A DNA stretch of 48,652 bases from assembly GCA_902783155.1 (NCBI GenBank), contig CACZPR010000036.1, positions 1-48,652 on the forward strand. The letters are read 5' to 3'. Positions within the stretch are counted from its first letter, which is position 1. Every line of letters starts with the position of its first letter. A program made the translations under genes and the position numbers. Source of the DNA: an uncultured Spirochaetaceae bacterium (GTDB lineage Bacteria > Spirochaetota > Spirochaetia > Treponematales > Treponemataceae). Under the pieces are notes generated by a model. That model ran no database searches. It was not told the origin of the DNA and saw nothing but the letters and a program-made list of their open reading frames with translations. Below, piece after piece: positions 1 to 8,958 of the stretch.

Positions 1-93
1 GCAAAAGCTATGCTTGCGGATAATATGGATGTGAATCTTGTTGCAAAATATACCGGTCTTTCGGTTGAGACAATTGAATCTGAATTAGGCTAA
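1..93 (+). pseudogene. C-terminal tail of an Rpn-family (PD-(D/E)XK) protein, cut by window edge
   Basis: An open frame enters from the left edge and ends at TAA 91-93. The 30 visible residues (AKAMLADNMDVNLVAKYTGL, then SVETIESELG) form the short helical tail typical of Rpn / PDDEXK_2 recombination-promoting nuclease proteins, which usually end in 'lak.ML..G.s...iakyTGLs.eeIe'. It is closely similar to residues near the end of the next frame (105-347), about 80% identical over 81 bases with most differences at third codon positions. Whether the upstream gene is intact cannot be seen. It is listed as partial or remnant rather than as an intact gene. Confidence 0.6.
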
Positions 94-104
94 AGAAAAA
101 TCAG

Positions 105-347
105 GTGCAAGCTTTGCTTGCGACGGAGTACATGGGTATGGGAATCTGGGAAAGTGACATTAGAAAAGAGGCCACAAAAGAGGGCTACGAAGCTGGAGTG
201 GCTCAAGGCATGGAACGCGGTCAGTACGAAGCAAAAATCGAAAATGCAAAAGCCATGCTTGCGGACGGAATGGAGCTAAATCTTGTCGCAAAATACACAG
301 GACTTCCGCTTGAGACCATTGAATCGATTGGTAAAATGCCGGACTGA
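105..347 (+). pseudogene. Remnant C-terminal part of a second Rpn-family gene
   Basis: This 80-codon frame starts at GTG 105 with no ribosome-binding site. It encodes only the linker and tail of an Rpn-family protein: MGMGIWESDIRKEATKEGYE, then a glycine/glutamate-rich helix and the MLADGMELNLVAKYTGL tail. The N-terminal PD-(D/E)XK nuclease domain, normally about 200 residues, is absent. The tail repeats the end of the frame at 1-93 with a period of 245 bases, so two tandem paralogues probably lost the intervening N-terminal part by recombination or deletion. A full-length relative lies at 29920-30783. I infer that it is not functional. The alternative is a short expressed stand-alone tail, which I think unlikely. 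Confidence 0.6.
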
Positions 348-368
348 TTTTCCGTATTTTTCCGCTTA

Positions 369-397
369 TTGAAGAATTCTCCGATTTCAGTTATAAT
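369..397 (+). promoter_or_regulatory. pyrG promoter, predicted leaderless
   Basis: A -35 hexamer TTGAAG (369-374), a 17-base spacer and a perfect TATAAT (392-397) are followed by only six bases before the pyrG ATG at 404. The expected transcription start falls on or next to the A of the start codon. There is no Shine-Dalgarno sequence before 404. Confidence 0.7.
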
Positions 398-403
398 CAT
401 GGA

Positions 404-2005
404 ATGGCTAAGTATGTATTCATCACAGGAGGAGTCGTAAGCGGTCTTGGTAAAGGCATTGCTGCAGCATCGCTTGGGCTCATCCTCAAATCCCGCGGCC
501 TCAAGGTCGTGAACCAGAAATTTGATCCCTATCTGAACATCGATCCTGGAACGATGAATCCATTCCAGCATGGCGAAGTCTTTGTCACGGATGACGGAGC
601 CGAGACTGACCTGGATTTGGGACACTACGAAAGATTTACGGACGCAGTTCTTTCACAGAGCAACAACACCACATCGGGGCGCGTCTATCTTGCTGTCCTA
701 AACGACGAGCGCGAAGGAAAATTCCACGGCGGAACAGTTCAGGTCATTCCGAACATAACTGATGAAATCAAGAGGCGGATGCTTCTTTCGACCAAGGAAA
801 CCGGTGCCGACGTGATAATCACCGAAATCGGAGGTACGGTCGGCGACATAGAGTCCCTGCCATTTATCGAGGCAATCAGGCAGATTAAATACGAGGTCGG
901 CGAGGAAAACTGCTGCTACATCCATCTGACTCTCATTCCGTTCATCGGAAAGGAGATGGAACTTAAGACCAAACCGACGCAGCACTCGGTCAAGGAGCTT
1001 CAGGCACTTGGAATACAGCCCAACGTACTCATGCTCAGGACAGAGGTTCCAATCGACCCGGCTACTCGTGAAAGGCTCGCTCAGTTCTGCAACGTTGACC
1101 CGGAATCAGTAATCCAGAACCTGAACGCAAAATCAATATACGAAGTTCCGCTGAACCTTGAGCGCGAGGGAATGGGGGACGCAGTCTGCAAGGCTCTTGG
1201 TCTGGAACCTGTAAAATCACAGCTTGACGAATGGGCGGCAATGGTCCATGTGTTTGAAAATCCGAAAAAACACGTGAAGATTGCGCTTGTCGGAAAATAC
1301 ATAGAGCTTCATGACGCATATCTTTCCGTTGTCGAAAGCCTTACCCACGGAGGAATCGCAAACGAAGCCGAAGTCATAATCGACTGGATTGATTCCGAGA
1401 CTCTCGACAGCGACGAGACCACGGCTGAAAGGCTCAAGGACGTTGACGGAATCATAGTCCCCGGTGGATTCGGTTCACGCGGTATTGAAGGAATGATTCG
1501 TGCCGCAAGATACGCAAGGACAAACAAGGTTCCATATTTCGGAATATGCCTTGGAATGCAGATTCTTGTAATCGAATATGCCCGCGACGTGCTTGGATGG
1601 AAGGACGCGCACTCCACTGAGATTGATGCAGAGACAACCCACCCTGTAATCGATTTGATGCCGGACCAGAACGGAAAGATTCTCGGAGGAACCCTCAGGC
1701 TCGGAAAATTCCAGTGCACCGTCAAACCTGGAACGCTTACGGAAAAGGCTTATGGCGAGCCGCTCATCTGGGAACGCCACAGACATAGATACGAATTCAA
1801 CAATGTATATAGAAAAGAACTTGAAGATGCAGGGCTTATCATCGCGGGAGTGAATCCTGAGCGCGACCTTGTGGAGATTGTCGAGGTTCCCAACCATCCG
1901 TGGATGCTCGGCGGACAGTTCCATCCTGAGTTCAAGAGCCGTCCGAACAAAGCCGGTCCATTGTTCAGGGATTTCATCAAAGCAAGCTGCGAGGCAAAAA
2001 AATGA
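404..2005 (+). CDS. pyrG: CTP synthase
   Basis: The enzyme converts UTP to CTP using ATP and glutamine, the last step of de novo pyrimidine nucleotide synthesis (EC 6.3.4.2), in the cytoplasm. The 533-residue length is normal. The N-terminal synthetase domain (about 1-268) carries the P-loop-like [11 protein letters not shown] at 9-19 and the conserved GTVGDIES at 144-151. The class I glutamine amidotransferase domain (about 290-528) has the nucleophile Cys382 in FGICLGMQ and the His507/Glu509 pair in QFHPEF. ATG 404 is chosen because the protein begins [10 protein letters not shown] as in the family and because the promoter points exactly at it. An ATG at 399 is out of frame. The stop overlaps the guaA start (ATGA), so the two genes are co-transcribed and probably translationally coupled. 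Confidence 0.98.
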   Translation: MAKYVFITGGVVSGLGKGIAAASLGLILKSRGLKVVNQKFDPYLNIDPGTMNPFQHGEVFVTDDGAETDLDLGHYERFTDAVLSQSNNTTSGRVYLAVLNDEREGKFHGGTVQVIPNITDEIKRRMLLSTKETGADVIITEIGGTVGDIESLPFIEAIRQIKYEVGEENCCYIHLTLIPFIGKEMELKTKPTQHSVKELQALGIQPNVLMLRTEVPIDPATRERLAQFCNVDPESVIQNLNAKSIYEVPLNLEREGMGDAVCKALGLEPVKSQLDEWAAMVHVFENPKKHVKIALVGKYIELHDAYLSVVESLTHGGIANEAEVIIDWIDSETLDSDETTAERLKDVDGIIVPGGFGSRGIEGMIRAARYARTNKVPYFGICLGMQILVIEYARDVLGWKDAHSTEIDAETTHPVIDLMPDQNGKILGGTLRLGKFQCTVKPGTLTEKAYGEPLIWERHRHRYEFNNVYRKELEDAGLIIAGVNPERDLVEIVEVPNHPWMLGGQFHPEFKSRPNKAGPLFRDFIKASCEAKK

Positions 2006-3879
2006 GCAGAAAGAAGATTGTAGTCCTGGACTTCGGTTCACAGTACGCGCACCTGATTGCAAAGCGTTTCCGCATGTTGGGCTATTATTCAGAGATTGCC
2101 CTCCCCTCAACGGATCTTTCGACTTTCGAAGACTGCATGGGAATCGTTTTTTCAGGCGGTCCGGCATCAGTTTATGACGAAAAGGTTCCTGATTTCAACA
2201 AGGAGATTCTGAATCTGGACATCCCGGTTCTGGGACTCTGCTACGGACACTACATCGTTCAGCTTGGATACGGCGGAAAAGTCGGAAAGGCGGATGTCGG
2301 GGAGTTCGGTTTTGCAACCCTCAATCTGAATCCCAATGTAAAGTCCCCGCTCTTTGAAGGAATAGAGCCTACCCAGCAGGTCTGGATGAGCCATCAGGAC
2401 GGTGTAATGCAGATGGGAGAAGGATTCGAGGTCGTCGGTTCAACGAAGGACTGTCCTTTTGCGGCCACACAGAATCTTTCAAAAAAACGCTTCAGCCTCC
2501 AGTGCCATTGTGAAGTAAAGGACACACCGTGCGGAAACCAGATTTTTGAGAACTTTGCAAAATACTGCGGCATGGAAAAAAACTGGGACCAGGATACGGT
2601 TCTTCAGGTGATTCTTGAAAACATAAAAAAAGAAACGGAAGGAAAAAATGTCCTCCTCTTTTTGAGCGGCGGCGTCGATTCGACAATCACTTTCGCGCTT
2701 CTCAACAAGGCAATCGGACAGGACAGGGTTCTGGGACTCCACATCGACAACGGATTCATGCGCAAGAACGAGTCAAAGAGCGTTGCGGATGCCTACCATA
2801 AATTCGGCTTCAACAATTTCATCGTGGAGGATGCGTCCGAATCATTTTTGAAAGCCGTGGCAGGACTTACCGACCCGCAGAAAAAACGCATGGCAATCGG
2901 CGAAAATTTCATCACGGTCAGAAACGAGGTCGTTGCAAAACAGCACCTTGACGAAGACAAATGGATGCTCGCACAGGGAACGCTTTACCCGGACATCATC
3001 GAGTCGGGCGGAACGAAAAATTCAAACACAATCAAGACTCACCACAACCGCGTTCAGGGAATACAGGACCTGATTGCAAAGGGTCTGATTGTCGAGCCGG
3101 TGAAAGATTTGTACAAGGATGAAGTTCGCGCAATCGGAAAAAAACTGGGGCTTAGCGACGAGCTTGTAATGCGCCATCCGTTTCCGGGACCGGGACTTTC
3201 AATCAACGTTCTGTGCAGCGACGGAAAAATCAGCGAAAAAGATTCCGATGAATTTGAAAAAGCAAGCAAAGAGATTCAGACCATCGAGCTTGACATGTTC
3301 TGCGAAAAGTGCCGCGCCGATTTGAAAAAGTCCGTGATTCCGGTACGCTCCGTCGGTGTGCAGGGTGATTTCAGGACATACCGTTTTCCTTCAACACTCA
3401 CATTCAAAAGCGAGGGCGGCGGATTCTATCATCTTCCCGAAAAATGGGAGAAACTTGAAAAAGCGTCTTCCACAATCACGAATGCGGCGACCTACATAAA
3501 CAGGACTTTGATTACACTCTACAAAAATCCCGATGCGGACAAAAAAGGATTTTCAATACAGGAAGGCTATTGCGACAAACGCAGGCTCGACCAGACAAGG
3601 GAAGCGGACGCAATCATGCTGGACGACCTCCACAAAAACGGATGGTACTCAAAGATTTTCCAGCACCTCACGATAAACATTCCCTACGCATCATCGCCGG
3701 ACCACTGCAGCATTGTCCTTCGCCCGCTCTGCTCCGAGGACGTTATGACAGCAAGATTCGCGCAGCTTCCGCAGGAAGATTTGATGGCGACCGTAAAGAA
3801 GATAGCCGCCCTCCCATTCGTTGACGCAATCTACTACGACCTCACGAACAAACCGCCTGCAACATTCGGTTGGGAATAA
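2002..3879 (+). CDS. guaA: GMP synthase (glutamine-hydrolysing), long form
   Basis: The enzyme aminates XMP to GMP with ATP and glutamine (EC 6.3.5.2). The N-terminal amidotransferase has Cys80 in GLCYGHY and His169/Glu171 in QCHCEV. The family usually reads QFHPEV there, so the histidine and glutamate are kept but the flanks are unusual. The ATP-pyrophosphatase PP-loop is LSGGVDST at 221-228, and the HPFPGPGLS motif starts the dimerisation domain. At 625 residues it is about 100 longer than the common bacterial enzyme (about 510-525). The extra sequence lies within the C-terminal dimerisation region, as in the human enzyme; the blocks [12 protein letters not shown] and [15 protein letters not shown] also resemble the human C-terminus. 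The gene starts inside the pyrG stop codon (ATGA overlap) and ends at a terminator 8 bases downstream. Confidence 0.95.
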   Translation: MSRKKIVVLDFGSQYAHLIAKRFRMLGYYSEIALPSTDLSTFEDCMGIVFSGGPASVYDEKVPDFNKEILNLDIPVLGLCYGHYIVQLGYGGKVGKADVGEFGFATLNLNPNVKSPLFEGIEPTQQVWMSHQDGVMQMGEGFEVVGSTKDCPFAATQNLSKKRFSLQCHCEVKDTPCGNQIFENFAKYCGMEKNWDQDTVLQVILENIKKETEGKNVLLFLSGGVDSTITFALLNKAIGQDRVLGLHIDNGFMRKNESKSVADAYHKFGFNNFIVEDASESFLKAVAGLTDPQKKRMAIGENFITVRNEVVAKQHLDEDKWMLAQGTLYPDIIESGGTKNSNTIKTHHNRVQGIQDLIAKGLIVEPVKDLYKDEVRAIGKKLGLSDELVMRHPFPGPGLSINVLCSDGKISEKDSDEFEKASKEIQTIELDMFCEKCRADLKKSVIPVRSVGVQGDFRTYRFPSTLTFKSEGGGFYHLPEKWEKLEKASSTITNAATYINRTLITLYKNPDADKKGFSIQEGYCDKRRLDQTREADAIMLDDLHKNGWYSKIFQHLTINIPYASSPDHCSIVLRPLCSEDVMTARFAQLPQEDLMATVKKIAALPFVDAIYYDLTNKPPATFGWE

Positions 3880-3886
3880 AAATCAA

Positions 3887-3921
3887 AGGGCATCCAACAT
3901 ACAAGTGGGTGTCCTTTTTTT
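3887..3921 (+). terminator. Rho-independent terminator of pyrG-guaA
   Basis: AGGGCATCC (3887-3895) pairs over nine positions, with two G-U pairs, with GGGTGTCCT (3907-3915), and a run of T follows to 3921. A closely related copy of this terminator and its downstream flank occurs at 4995-5048. Confidence 0.8.
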
Positions 3922-3958
3922 ATTGCTGATTCATATTCAAATTTTTGTGAAAAAAATT

Positions 3959-3980
3959 TACCCCCAGTATACTGGGGGTA
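3959..3980 (+). repeat. 22-base perfect palindrome
   Basis: Arms TACCCCC and GGGGGTA flank the self-complementary core AGTATACT, giving 22 bases with perfect dyad symmetry. It lies directly before another hairpin (3981-4000) and a long A/T-tailed hairpin (4002-4042). The role is unknown. G-tract palindromes of this type recall CsoR/RcnR-family operators, but no such regulator or metal gene is nearby. It could equally be a structural hairpin. Confidence 0.8.
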
Positions 3981-4000
3981 AAGGGCTTGACTAGGCCCTT
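3981..4000 (+). repeat. Hairpin AAGGGC/GCCCTT
   Basis: AAGGGC (3981-3986) and GCCCTT (3995-4000) form a perfect six-base stem with an eight-base loop. It lies immediately between the 22-base palindrome and the long hairpin. There is no T-run, so it is not a terminator on its own. Confidence 0.6.
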
Positions 4001-4001
4001 T

Positions 4002-4042
4002 AAAAAACGAAAACTTCGCTTCGCTCGTTTTCGTTTTTTTTT
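4002..4042. terminator. Long bidirectional A/T-tailed hairpin
   Basis: A 13-base perfect stem (4002-4014 with 4027-4039, six A then CGAAAAC) and a 12-base loop are followed by T to 4042 and preceded by A on the other side. It could terminate transcription in either direction. It is placed 27 bases before the small gene at 4069 and would insulate it from guaA readthrough. Confidence 0.7.
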
Positions 4043-4068
4043 AATCTAAATTCGCAGGAAGGAAGAAT

Positions 4069-4446
4069 ATGAAAATCATGTACCTATGTATTACAAATTC
4101 TTACAATGGGAAAAAAGGTTTTGACAGAAAAAATGTCTATGACTGCACTCGTAAATACTGGGACATAAAAGATTTGCCTAAGGCAGAGGAAGCTGAATAC
4201 ATAGTCGGAGTAGCAAACAAAAAAATAGAGGGCATATATAAAAATATATCTGGATGGAAACTGGTAAAAGATATGCCAGAACTGATAAATGATAATGAGG
4301 TAAAAAATTATCCTAAGCATCTATCAAACTATGCATTTTCAGGAGAAGAAGAAACATCTGAGAATGTCAAAATAGAAATTGAAAAGGACTATATAGAGCA
4401 TCCATTTCAATTCAACCAAGCACACCGTATTCATTATAATTTTTAA
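4069..4446 (+). CDS. Small protein of unknown function, possible PUA-like fold
   Basis: This 125-residue protein starts at ATG 4069 behind a strong ribosome-binding site (AGGAAGGAAG). The pattern YDCTRKYWDI, then AEEAEYIVGVANKKIEGIYK and SGWK resembles a widespread small-protein family in which 'yeatRg.Wk......a.yvlaVykGiv.gVy.i..W' recurs. That family resemblance is from memory and no function is assigned. The protein is rich in Lys, Asn, Ile and Tyr, and the DNA is clearly more AT-rich than the neighbouring housekeeping genes, suggesting acquisition by transfer. It is followed after 41 bases by an exported small protein and lies between two related terminator copies. No promoter was identified. 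Confidence 0.7.
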   Translation: MKIMYLCITNSYNGKKGFDRKNVYDCTRKYWDIKDLPKAEEAEYIVGVANKKIEGIYKNISGWKLVKDMPELINDNEVKNYPKHLSNYAFSGEEETSENVKIEIEKDYIEHPFQFNQAHRIHYNF

Positions 4447-4487
4447 TCATACCATTATTGGAGAATTTATTAATGAGGAGGAAAAAA

Positions 4488-4946
4488 ATGAAAAAAAGAA
4501 TTCTCGTCTTCGCTTTTCTGATATGTATTGGAATTATCGGCTTTTCGAAAGAGTACTACGATAGCGATATAAAAAATGTTGCCTCTTATTACTACAGCAC
4601 AGGATGTGTAAAAGTAGACCACTTCGATTGTGATTATGCAACTTTGGTCAATAAGATGGATGATGGAATACGCAGTACCGGTCCCCTTCGCAGTAGAACA
4701 ACATATAAAGATAAGAATCTATATATGTCAAAAGGCGAAGAAGATTTATTAAACTATGCCATAGGCGATTATAACTATGAATATCGGCTAAAACCCGGTG
4801 ACTGTATCCGACTTACTATTTTCCCTTACCACTCTATATCGAAGAATGATATGGTTGATGTAGCCGTAGAGATTGACAGGGTAGGCGTAAAAAACTCTTA
4901 CGATGTTTTATACCATTATATTATTGTGGCAATATACAATTGGTAA
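4488..4946 (+). CDS. Small exported protein of unknown function
   Basis: ATG 4488 is chosen because GAGGAGG lies seven bases upstream; in-frame starts further upstream (4458, 4473) lack a site. The 152-residue product begins with a signal peptide (Lys-Lys-Arg then a hydrophobic stretch to about residue 19, ending IGFSKEYY). The mature part is rich in Asp, Tyr and Asn with no recognised domain. The probable location is the periplasm or cell surface. The gene shares the AT-rich composition of its upstream neighbour, from which it is separated by 41 bases, so the pair is likely one transcript ending at the terminator 4995-5022. Confidence 0.7.
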   Translation: MKKRILVFAFLICIGIIGFSKEYYDSDIKNVASYYYSTGCVKVDHFDCDYATLVNKMDDGIRSTGPLRSRTTYKDKNLYMSKGEEDLLNYAIGDYNYEYRLKPGDCIRLTIFPYHSISKNDMVDVAVEIDRVGVKNSYDVLYHYIIVAIYNW

Positions 4947-4994
4947 GCATTCAGCAACGCACATTAATATTTTCCAAGAAAGACTTATTATTTT

Positions 4995-5022
4995 GGGACA
5001 TCCAAGCGGGTGTCCCTTTTTA
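4995..5022 (+). terminator. Terminator of the 4069-4946 gene pair
   Basis: GGGACATCC (4995-5003) pairs with GGGTGTCCC (5008-5016), with one G-U, followed by T to about 5020. It is a related copy of the guaA terminator at 3887-3921. Confidence 0.8.
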
Positions 5023-5349
5023 TGCCTGTTCATGTTCAAATTTTCGTAGATTTCGACAAATTCCACCTTCAAATTTTCGTAAATATTCGAGCAGAGTTAA
5101 TTTCAGTTTTTTGAATCACATACTTTTAAAACAAAAAACGGTCATCGAGCAGGAACAAAAGACAACAAATTTTATTGCCAAAAGTTCATAATTTCTATTT
5201 GGTGAAAAACAGTCGGAACAAATCGGCAGAATTCCAAACGGCCACCATTTTTTCTTCGGAACAATTTCGGTTGATTTTTCTTGCTTGACTATGGATTGCA
5301 AAAAAAAAACATTGTCCGGGGACAAAAATCGTGATAGAATCCAATCCAA
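5023..5349. other. Intergenic stretch with short direct repeats
   Basis: No credible gene was found. The first bases continue the duplicated guaA-terminator flank. The 14-mer TTCAAATTTTCGTA occurs at 5035-5048 and again at 5068-5081 (33-base period), and a diverged copy lies at about 3937-3951 in the first flank. The end of the stretch holds the methyltransferase promoter. Confidence 0.6.
5312..5340 (+). promoter_or_regulatory. Promoter of methyltransferase gene, predicted leaderless
   Basis: TTGTCC (5312-5317), a 17-base spacer and TAGAAT (5335-5340) are followed by nine bases before ATG 5350. No Shine-Dalgarno sequence is present. Confidence 0.6.
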
Positions 5350-5976
5350 ATGAAAAATCCGTGGGAAGAAATCAGTCTTGATGACTATGAAAGGCACATG
5401 GGGCTTGGCTCCGTCATGCAGCTTCAGGCGATGAACGGCATGATGAAAAATCAGTTCGAAGATTATCCGGTGAAAAGCGCAATGGTTCTTGGTGTGGCCG
5501 GGGGTAACGGTCTTGAGCATGTTGATCCGGAAAAATATGATGCGGTCTACGGCGTTGACATAAACGCCCGGTATCTGGAGGCCGTGAAAAAGCGGTTCGC
5601 AAATCTGGATGGAACGCTTGAATGTCTATGTTTTGATTTGACGAAGGACTTTGAAAATCTTCCGTGCGCTGAGCTTCTGATTGCAAATCTTCTGGTGGAG
5701 TACATCGGATATGAGGTGTTCCAAAAAACAGTGGCCCATGTACGTCCGAAATATGTGTCATGCATAATCCAAATCAATATGGATGAGAGTGAATGGGTTT
5801 CGGATTCTCCGTATATCCATGCCTTCGACCGGCTTGATGAAGTCCACCACCAGATGGATGAAAAGTCTCTTTCGGATGCTATGGAAAAAATCTCTTACTC
5901 ACGGACAAAGCGCACAGAGCAGAATCTTCCGAACGGGAAAAAACTGCTCCGTCTGGATTTTGTGAGGGAGCCCTGA
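5350..5976 (+). CDS. Class I SAM-dependent methyltransferase-like protein
   Basis: This 208-residue protein has a Rossmann-type SAM-binding motif I near residues 45-53 (MVLGVAGGNGLEHV). An acidic residue follows strand 2 (YGVDIN, expected to bind the ribose hydroxyls), and there is a motif IV-like CAELLIANLLVEYIG. The substrate is unknown. The start at 5350 is placed by the promoter and the absence of other starts. The gene converges on the cyclase gene, with only 27 bases between the two stop codons and no obvious terminator between them. Confidence 0.8.
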   Translation: MKNPWEEISLDDYERHMGLGSVMQLQAMNGMMKNQFEDYPVKSAMVLGVAGGNGLEHVDPEKYDAVYGVDINARYLEAVKKRFANLDGTLECLCFDLTKDFENLPCAELLIANLLVEYIGYEVFQKTVAHVRPKYVSCIIQINMDESEWVSDSPYIHAFDRLDEVHHQMDEKSLSDAMEKISYSRTKRTEQNLPNGKKLLRLDFVREP

Positions 5977-6003
5977 AGTTTTCCCCCACCCCAATCCATT
6001 GTC

Positions 6004-8958
6004 CTACTTGGACTTCATCGTGTACACGCCGTCCCATGGCTTTGTTTTTCCGGTTTCGTCCACAGGGAGTCCTTCGGCCAAAAATGCGTCGCAGCGGGCA
6101 ATCATCTTTTTTTCCATGGTCACGAAATTTTTGTCCTGCTCGTCCATGCTGTGCCAGCAGCTGTATGCCTTTTCAAAGTATGCCTTGGCCTTAAGGAAAT
6201 CGCCCAGATCCTTTTCGCCGGTCGGGGTCTCCCTTCCTTTCAGATACCACTGCATTCCATGGTTGAAGAGTGCGGCCGCCTCAATCTCTTCGCTTTTCAT
6301 TTCGGACTTGATTCCCTGTATGCTGTAAATCTGCACGGGCTTTTCAACGTTCACGACACGAACGCAGTCAAGCATCCTTGCCACAAGCTTGTCCTTGTTC
6401 TCGCCGGAATTTGCCTCAAGCCATGTACTTTCGGATGCCATTATCCATGAGTCGTAGGCCTTGTTGGTTCCTTCAAGTCGGCTTGCAAGGTTCACGTTGT
6501 TTCCCATGATCGTGTAGTTGAGCTTTTTCTCGGTTCCCATGTTTCCGACGACCATGTCCCCGGTGTTGATTCCGACACGCGATTTCAAAAGGAACGGTGT
6601 TCCGGTCACGGGATGCTCGGGAAGTTCAAGAAGATGCTCGCGGTTGTAGATTTCCTCCACCTGCTTCATCCTGATTCCGGCCACACATGCGTCAAAGGCG
6701 TTGTTCGGGTTTTCGATAGGCGCTCCGAAGAACGAAACGATTTCATCGCCCACATATTTGTCAATCGTTCCCCTCTCCTTCATGATTGCATCGGAAAGCA
6801 CGCCCAGATAGCCGTTAAGGATTTCGACCAGACGCACGGCACCATGGCCCTCACCTTCCTCCCGGTTGATGCATTCGGTGAACGCGGAGAACGAACGGAC
6901 ATCGCTGAACAAAGCCGTCATCCTTCTGTTTGAACCACCGAGTGCAAGGAGCTGCGGATTCTTGACGATTTCGCTTACGACCTCAGGTGCAACGTAGGCA
7001 TCGAATCCACGGCGCAGGGTGCTTTTCTGCTTTTCCGATATTAAAAAGTTAAGCGCGACATTGAACAGGTAGATGACCACCACAAGCAGAATCGATGAGG
7101 TGAAAGGAACATAGATTCTGGCCAGAACCATCAGCAGAATGAATACCAAAATCGGTATGAACAGATAGATGAAACCAAAGACAATCTGGCGGGCGGGAGA
7201 CATTCTTCCAGTCACAAGAAGAACCACAAGCGCAAGGAGGAATGAGAACAGGATTCCGAACCACGGCTCCACATAGACAATGAAGTTTTTCTGTATGATT
7301 GTGTTCACGACATTGGCGTGGGTTCCCATGTTGGCGTACCTTTTCTGGAAAGGCGTAACACCAAAGTCTGTACTTGCGGTAGCGGAAAATCCGATTATGC
7401 AGAAGGCTCCGTCCAGATAATTTTTGAGTGCCTCAAAGTTTTCATTGTAAAGGAGAGTCTCATCGGCAAGAGCCTGTATATATGAAGAAACCACCTCGTC
7501 ATCACATTCAAGCTGCGAGAGGCTTTCAACATAGTTCGCAAGTTCAGCGAAATACTCCCTTCTTGACTCAACATAGCTGTCCCACTCACCGCTCTCAAGA
7601 CCTCCGTCAACAGGGCTTCCGTCTGCGGCAAATCCACGGCAGCGACCAAGCATGTCTTTTCTTGTCGCGGAAATCTCGTTGTACCAGTCAACAAACTGGG
7701 ATGCGGAACCGACCAGTGCGGCAAGTTCCTCGGAAAGACCTTCGGTGTCCAGCGAATTGATGTCAACAAGGTCGGAGTAGATTGCGGATTCACCGTCGTC
7801 AAGGTACTTGAAGTACATCACCTCAAGATGCTTGAAGTTGTTGTCCTGCTCCTGGTATTCCTCGTGCTTCCAGTTAATCAGCATACATCCATGGTTGTCC
7901 AGCGGGATGCGGATGTCCTCCCTTGTGTCCGAGCCTGGAACCAATGCGCCCTTCAGCGTGAGGGAATTTTTTCCACGCACAATCTCCTGGACATCAAGCC
8001 TCCTTATCAACGGTGCGAACGCAAGCTGGCCAACATATTTTCCGTCGTACTTGTTCAAAAGCTCGACCCTGCGCCTTGTTCCGTCACTGTCAACAAAGAC
8101 GTTGGTGAATCCTGCGCCGGCAGCGTGGGATATAATCTTGTTGATTGAGGGGACAAATCCACGGTCGTCCATGACAATCTTTCCGTTGGACACACGCACC
8201 AGGTCGGACTCCTGCGCATTGAAAAAATTGTCGCCGGAAATGCGGTCATCCGGGTCAACCACGTTCTGGAAAAGGAAACGCTGCTTCACGTAATCAATAT
8301 TATTGTTGAAATCCTCGTCGGCCTTGTCGTCTTCGCTCGCAACATCCTTAAGGTTTATGGCCATGGAGGAACCACCAAAAAGCTGCAGGGCCTGGGCAAA
8401 TTTCAGGTCGTAGTCGTCAATCAGATATTTTCCAATCTCCTGCTGGATGTCCGCAAGCATGGGTCCGACAACATCAACAAGCTCGTCGGCTGCCTCTATT
8501 GCGTCGTCCATTGATTCTGCACCGTCGCGGAGATAGTCCTTGTACTGGTCAAAAACGTCAACCAGAATGTTCTGGCCGTTACGGAACAAATCGGACGAAA
8601 CCTTGTCAACGTCGGTATCCCTCACAGGTCCGGGCTTGGACTCCATGAGGTACTCGATATCGAAAACGGCATCCCTCGCGCCAAGCTCCTTCATCCTCAC
8701 AAGCACATCGCCAAGAATGTCGCGGGTCCAGGGCCACTCTCCGTACACATTGATTGACTCGTCCCCGATGTCCATCAGAACAATGCCATCGTCCGCCTCA
8801 GGATTTTTACCTGCGGCAAGAAGTCCATCATAGATGCGGTAGTCAAGTTTCTGGGTAATCTTCAGCGCCTCGATTCCAACACAGACCAGGGCAACCAACA
8901 CCAGAACCCAGATTGATATATTCCTGATAAACCAGTTTGATTTTTTTGAAGTTTTCAT
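6004..8958 (-). CDS. CHASE2-domain membrane adenylate cyclase (class III)
   Basis: It is predicted to make cAMP from ATP in response to an extracytoplasmic signal. The 984-residue protein has one N-terminal membrane helix (about 14-33), a large periplasmic CHASE2-type sensor region (to about 560), a cluster of membrane helices (about 570-650), a cyclase catalytic domain (about 680-875) and a helical tail. Visible catalytic residues are the metal-binding Asp in ALFSDVRSFS and Asp in DKYVGDE, the purine-specifying Lys (DKY) and Thr (YTIMG), which indicate ATP rather than GTP, and the Asn/Arg pair in NVNLASRLE. ATG 8958 is chosen rather than the upstream TTG at 8994 because the promoter lies between them and its start site falls at the ATG. 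It is divergent from the envelope operon 9034-11528. Confidence 0.9.
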   Translation of the reverse strand: MKTSKKSNWFIRNISIWVLVLVALVCVGIEALKITQKLDYRIYDGLLAAGKNPEADDGIVLMDIGDESINVYGEWPWTRDILGDVLVRMKELGARDAVFDIEYLMESKPGPVRDTDVDKVSSDLFRNGQNILVDVFDQYKDYLRDGAESMDDAIEAADELVDVVGPMLADIQQEIGKYLIDDYDLKFAQALQLFGGSSMAINLKDVASEDDKADEDFNNNIDYVKQRFLFQNVVDPDDRISGDNFFNAQESDLVRVSNGKIVMDDRGFVPSINKIISHAAGAGFTNVFVDSDGTRRRVELLNKYDGKYVGQLAFAPLIRRLDVQEIVRGKNSLTLKGALVPGSDTREDIRIPLDNHGCMLINWKHEEYQEQDNNFKHLEVMYFKYLDDGESAIYSDLVDINSLDTEGLSEELAALVGSASQFVDWYNEISATRKDMLGRCRGFAADGSPVDGGLESGEWDSYVESRREYFAELANYVESLSQLECDDEVVSSYIQALADETLLYNENFEALKNYLDGAFCIIGFSATASTDFGVTPFQKRYANMGTHANVVNTIIQKNFIVYVEPWFGILFSFLLALVVLLVTGRMSPARQIVFGFIYLFIPILVFILLMVLARIYVPFTSSILLVVVIYLFNVALNFLISEKQKSTLRRGFDAYVAPEVVSEIVKNPQLLALGGSNRRMTALFSDVRSFSAFTECINREEGEGHGAVRLVEILNGYLGVLSDAIMKERGTIDKYVGDEIVSFFGAPIENPNNAFDACVAGIRMKQVEEIYNREHLLELPEHPVTGTPFLLKSRVGINTGDMVVGNMGTEKKLNYTIMGNNVNLASRLEGTNKAYDSWIMASESTWLEANSGENKDKLVARMLDCVRVVNVEKPVQIYSIQGIKSEMKSEEIEAAALFNHGMQWYLKGRETPTGEKDLGDFLKAKAYFEKAYSCWHSMDEQDKNFVTMEKKMIARCDAFLAEGLPVDETGKTKPWDGVYTMKSK

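Noticed and set aside
1475..2167. 230-codon minus-strand frame across the pyrG/guaA junction
   Set aside because: Antisense to two well-recognised genes; no family resemblance or start signal.
4069..4946. Toxin-antitoxin pair
   Set aside because: Two small co-directional genes suggested this, but the second has a signal peptide and neither shows toxin or antitoxin motifs or overlapping reading frames.
4940..5191. 83-codon frame after the small exported protein
   Set aside because: It runs through the terminator at 4995-5022 and has biased, non-protein-like composition and no ribosome-binding site.
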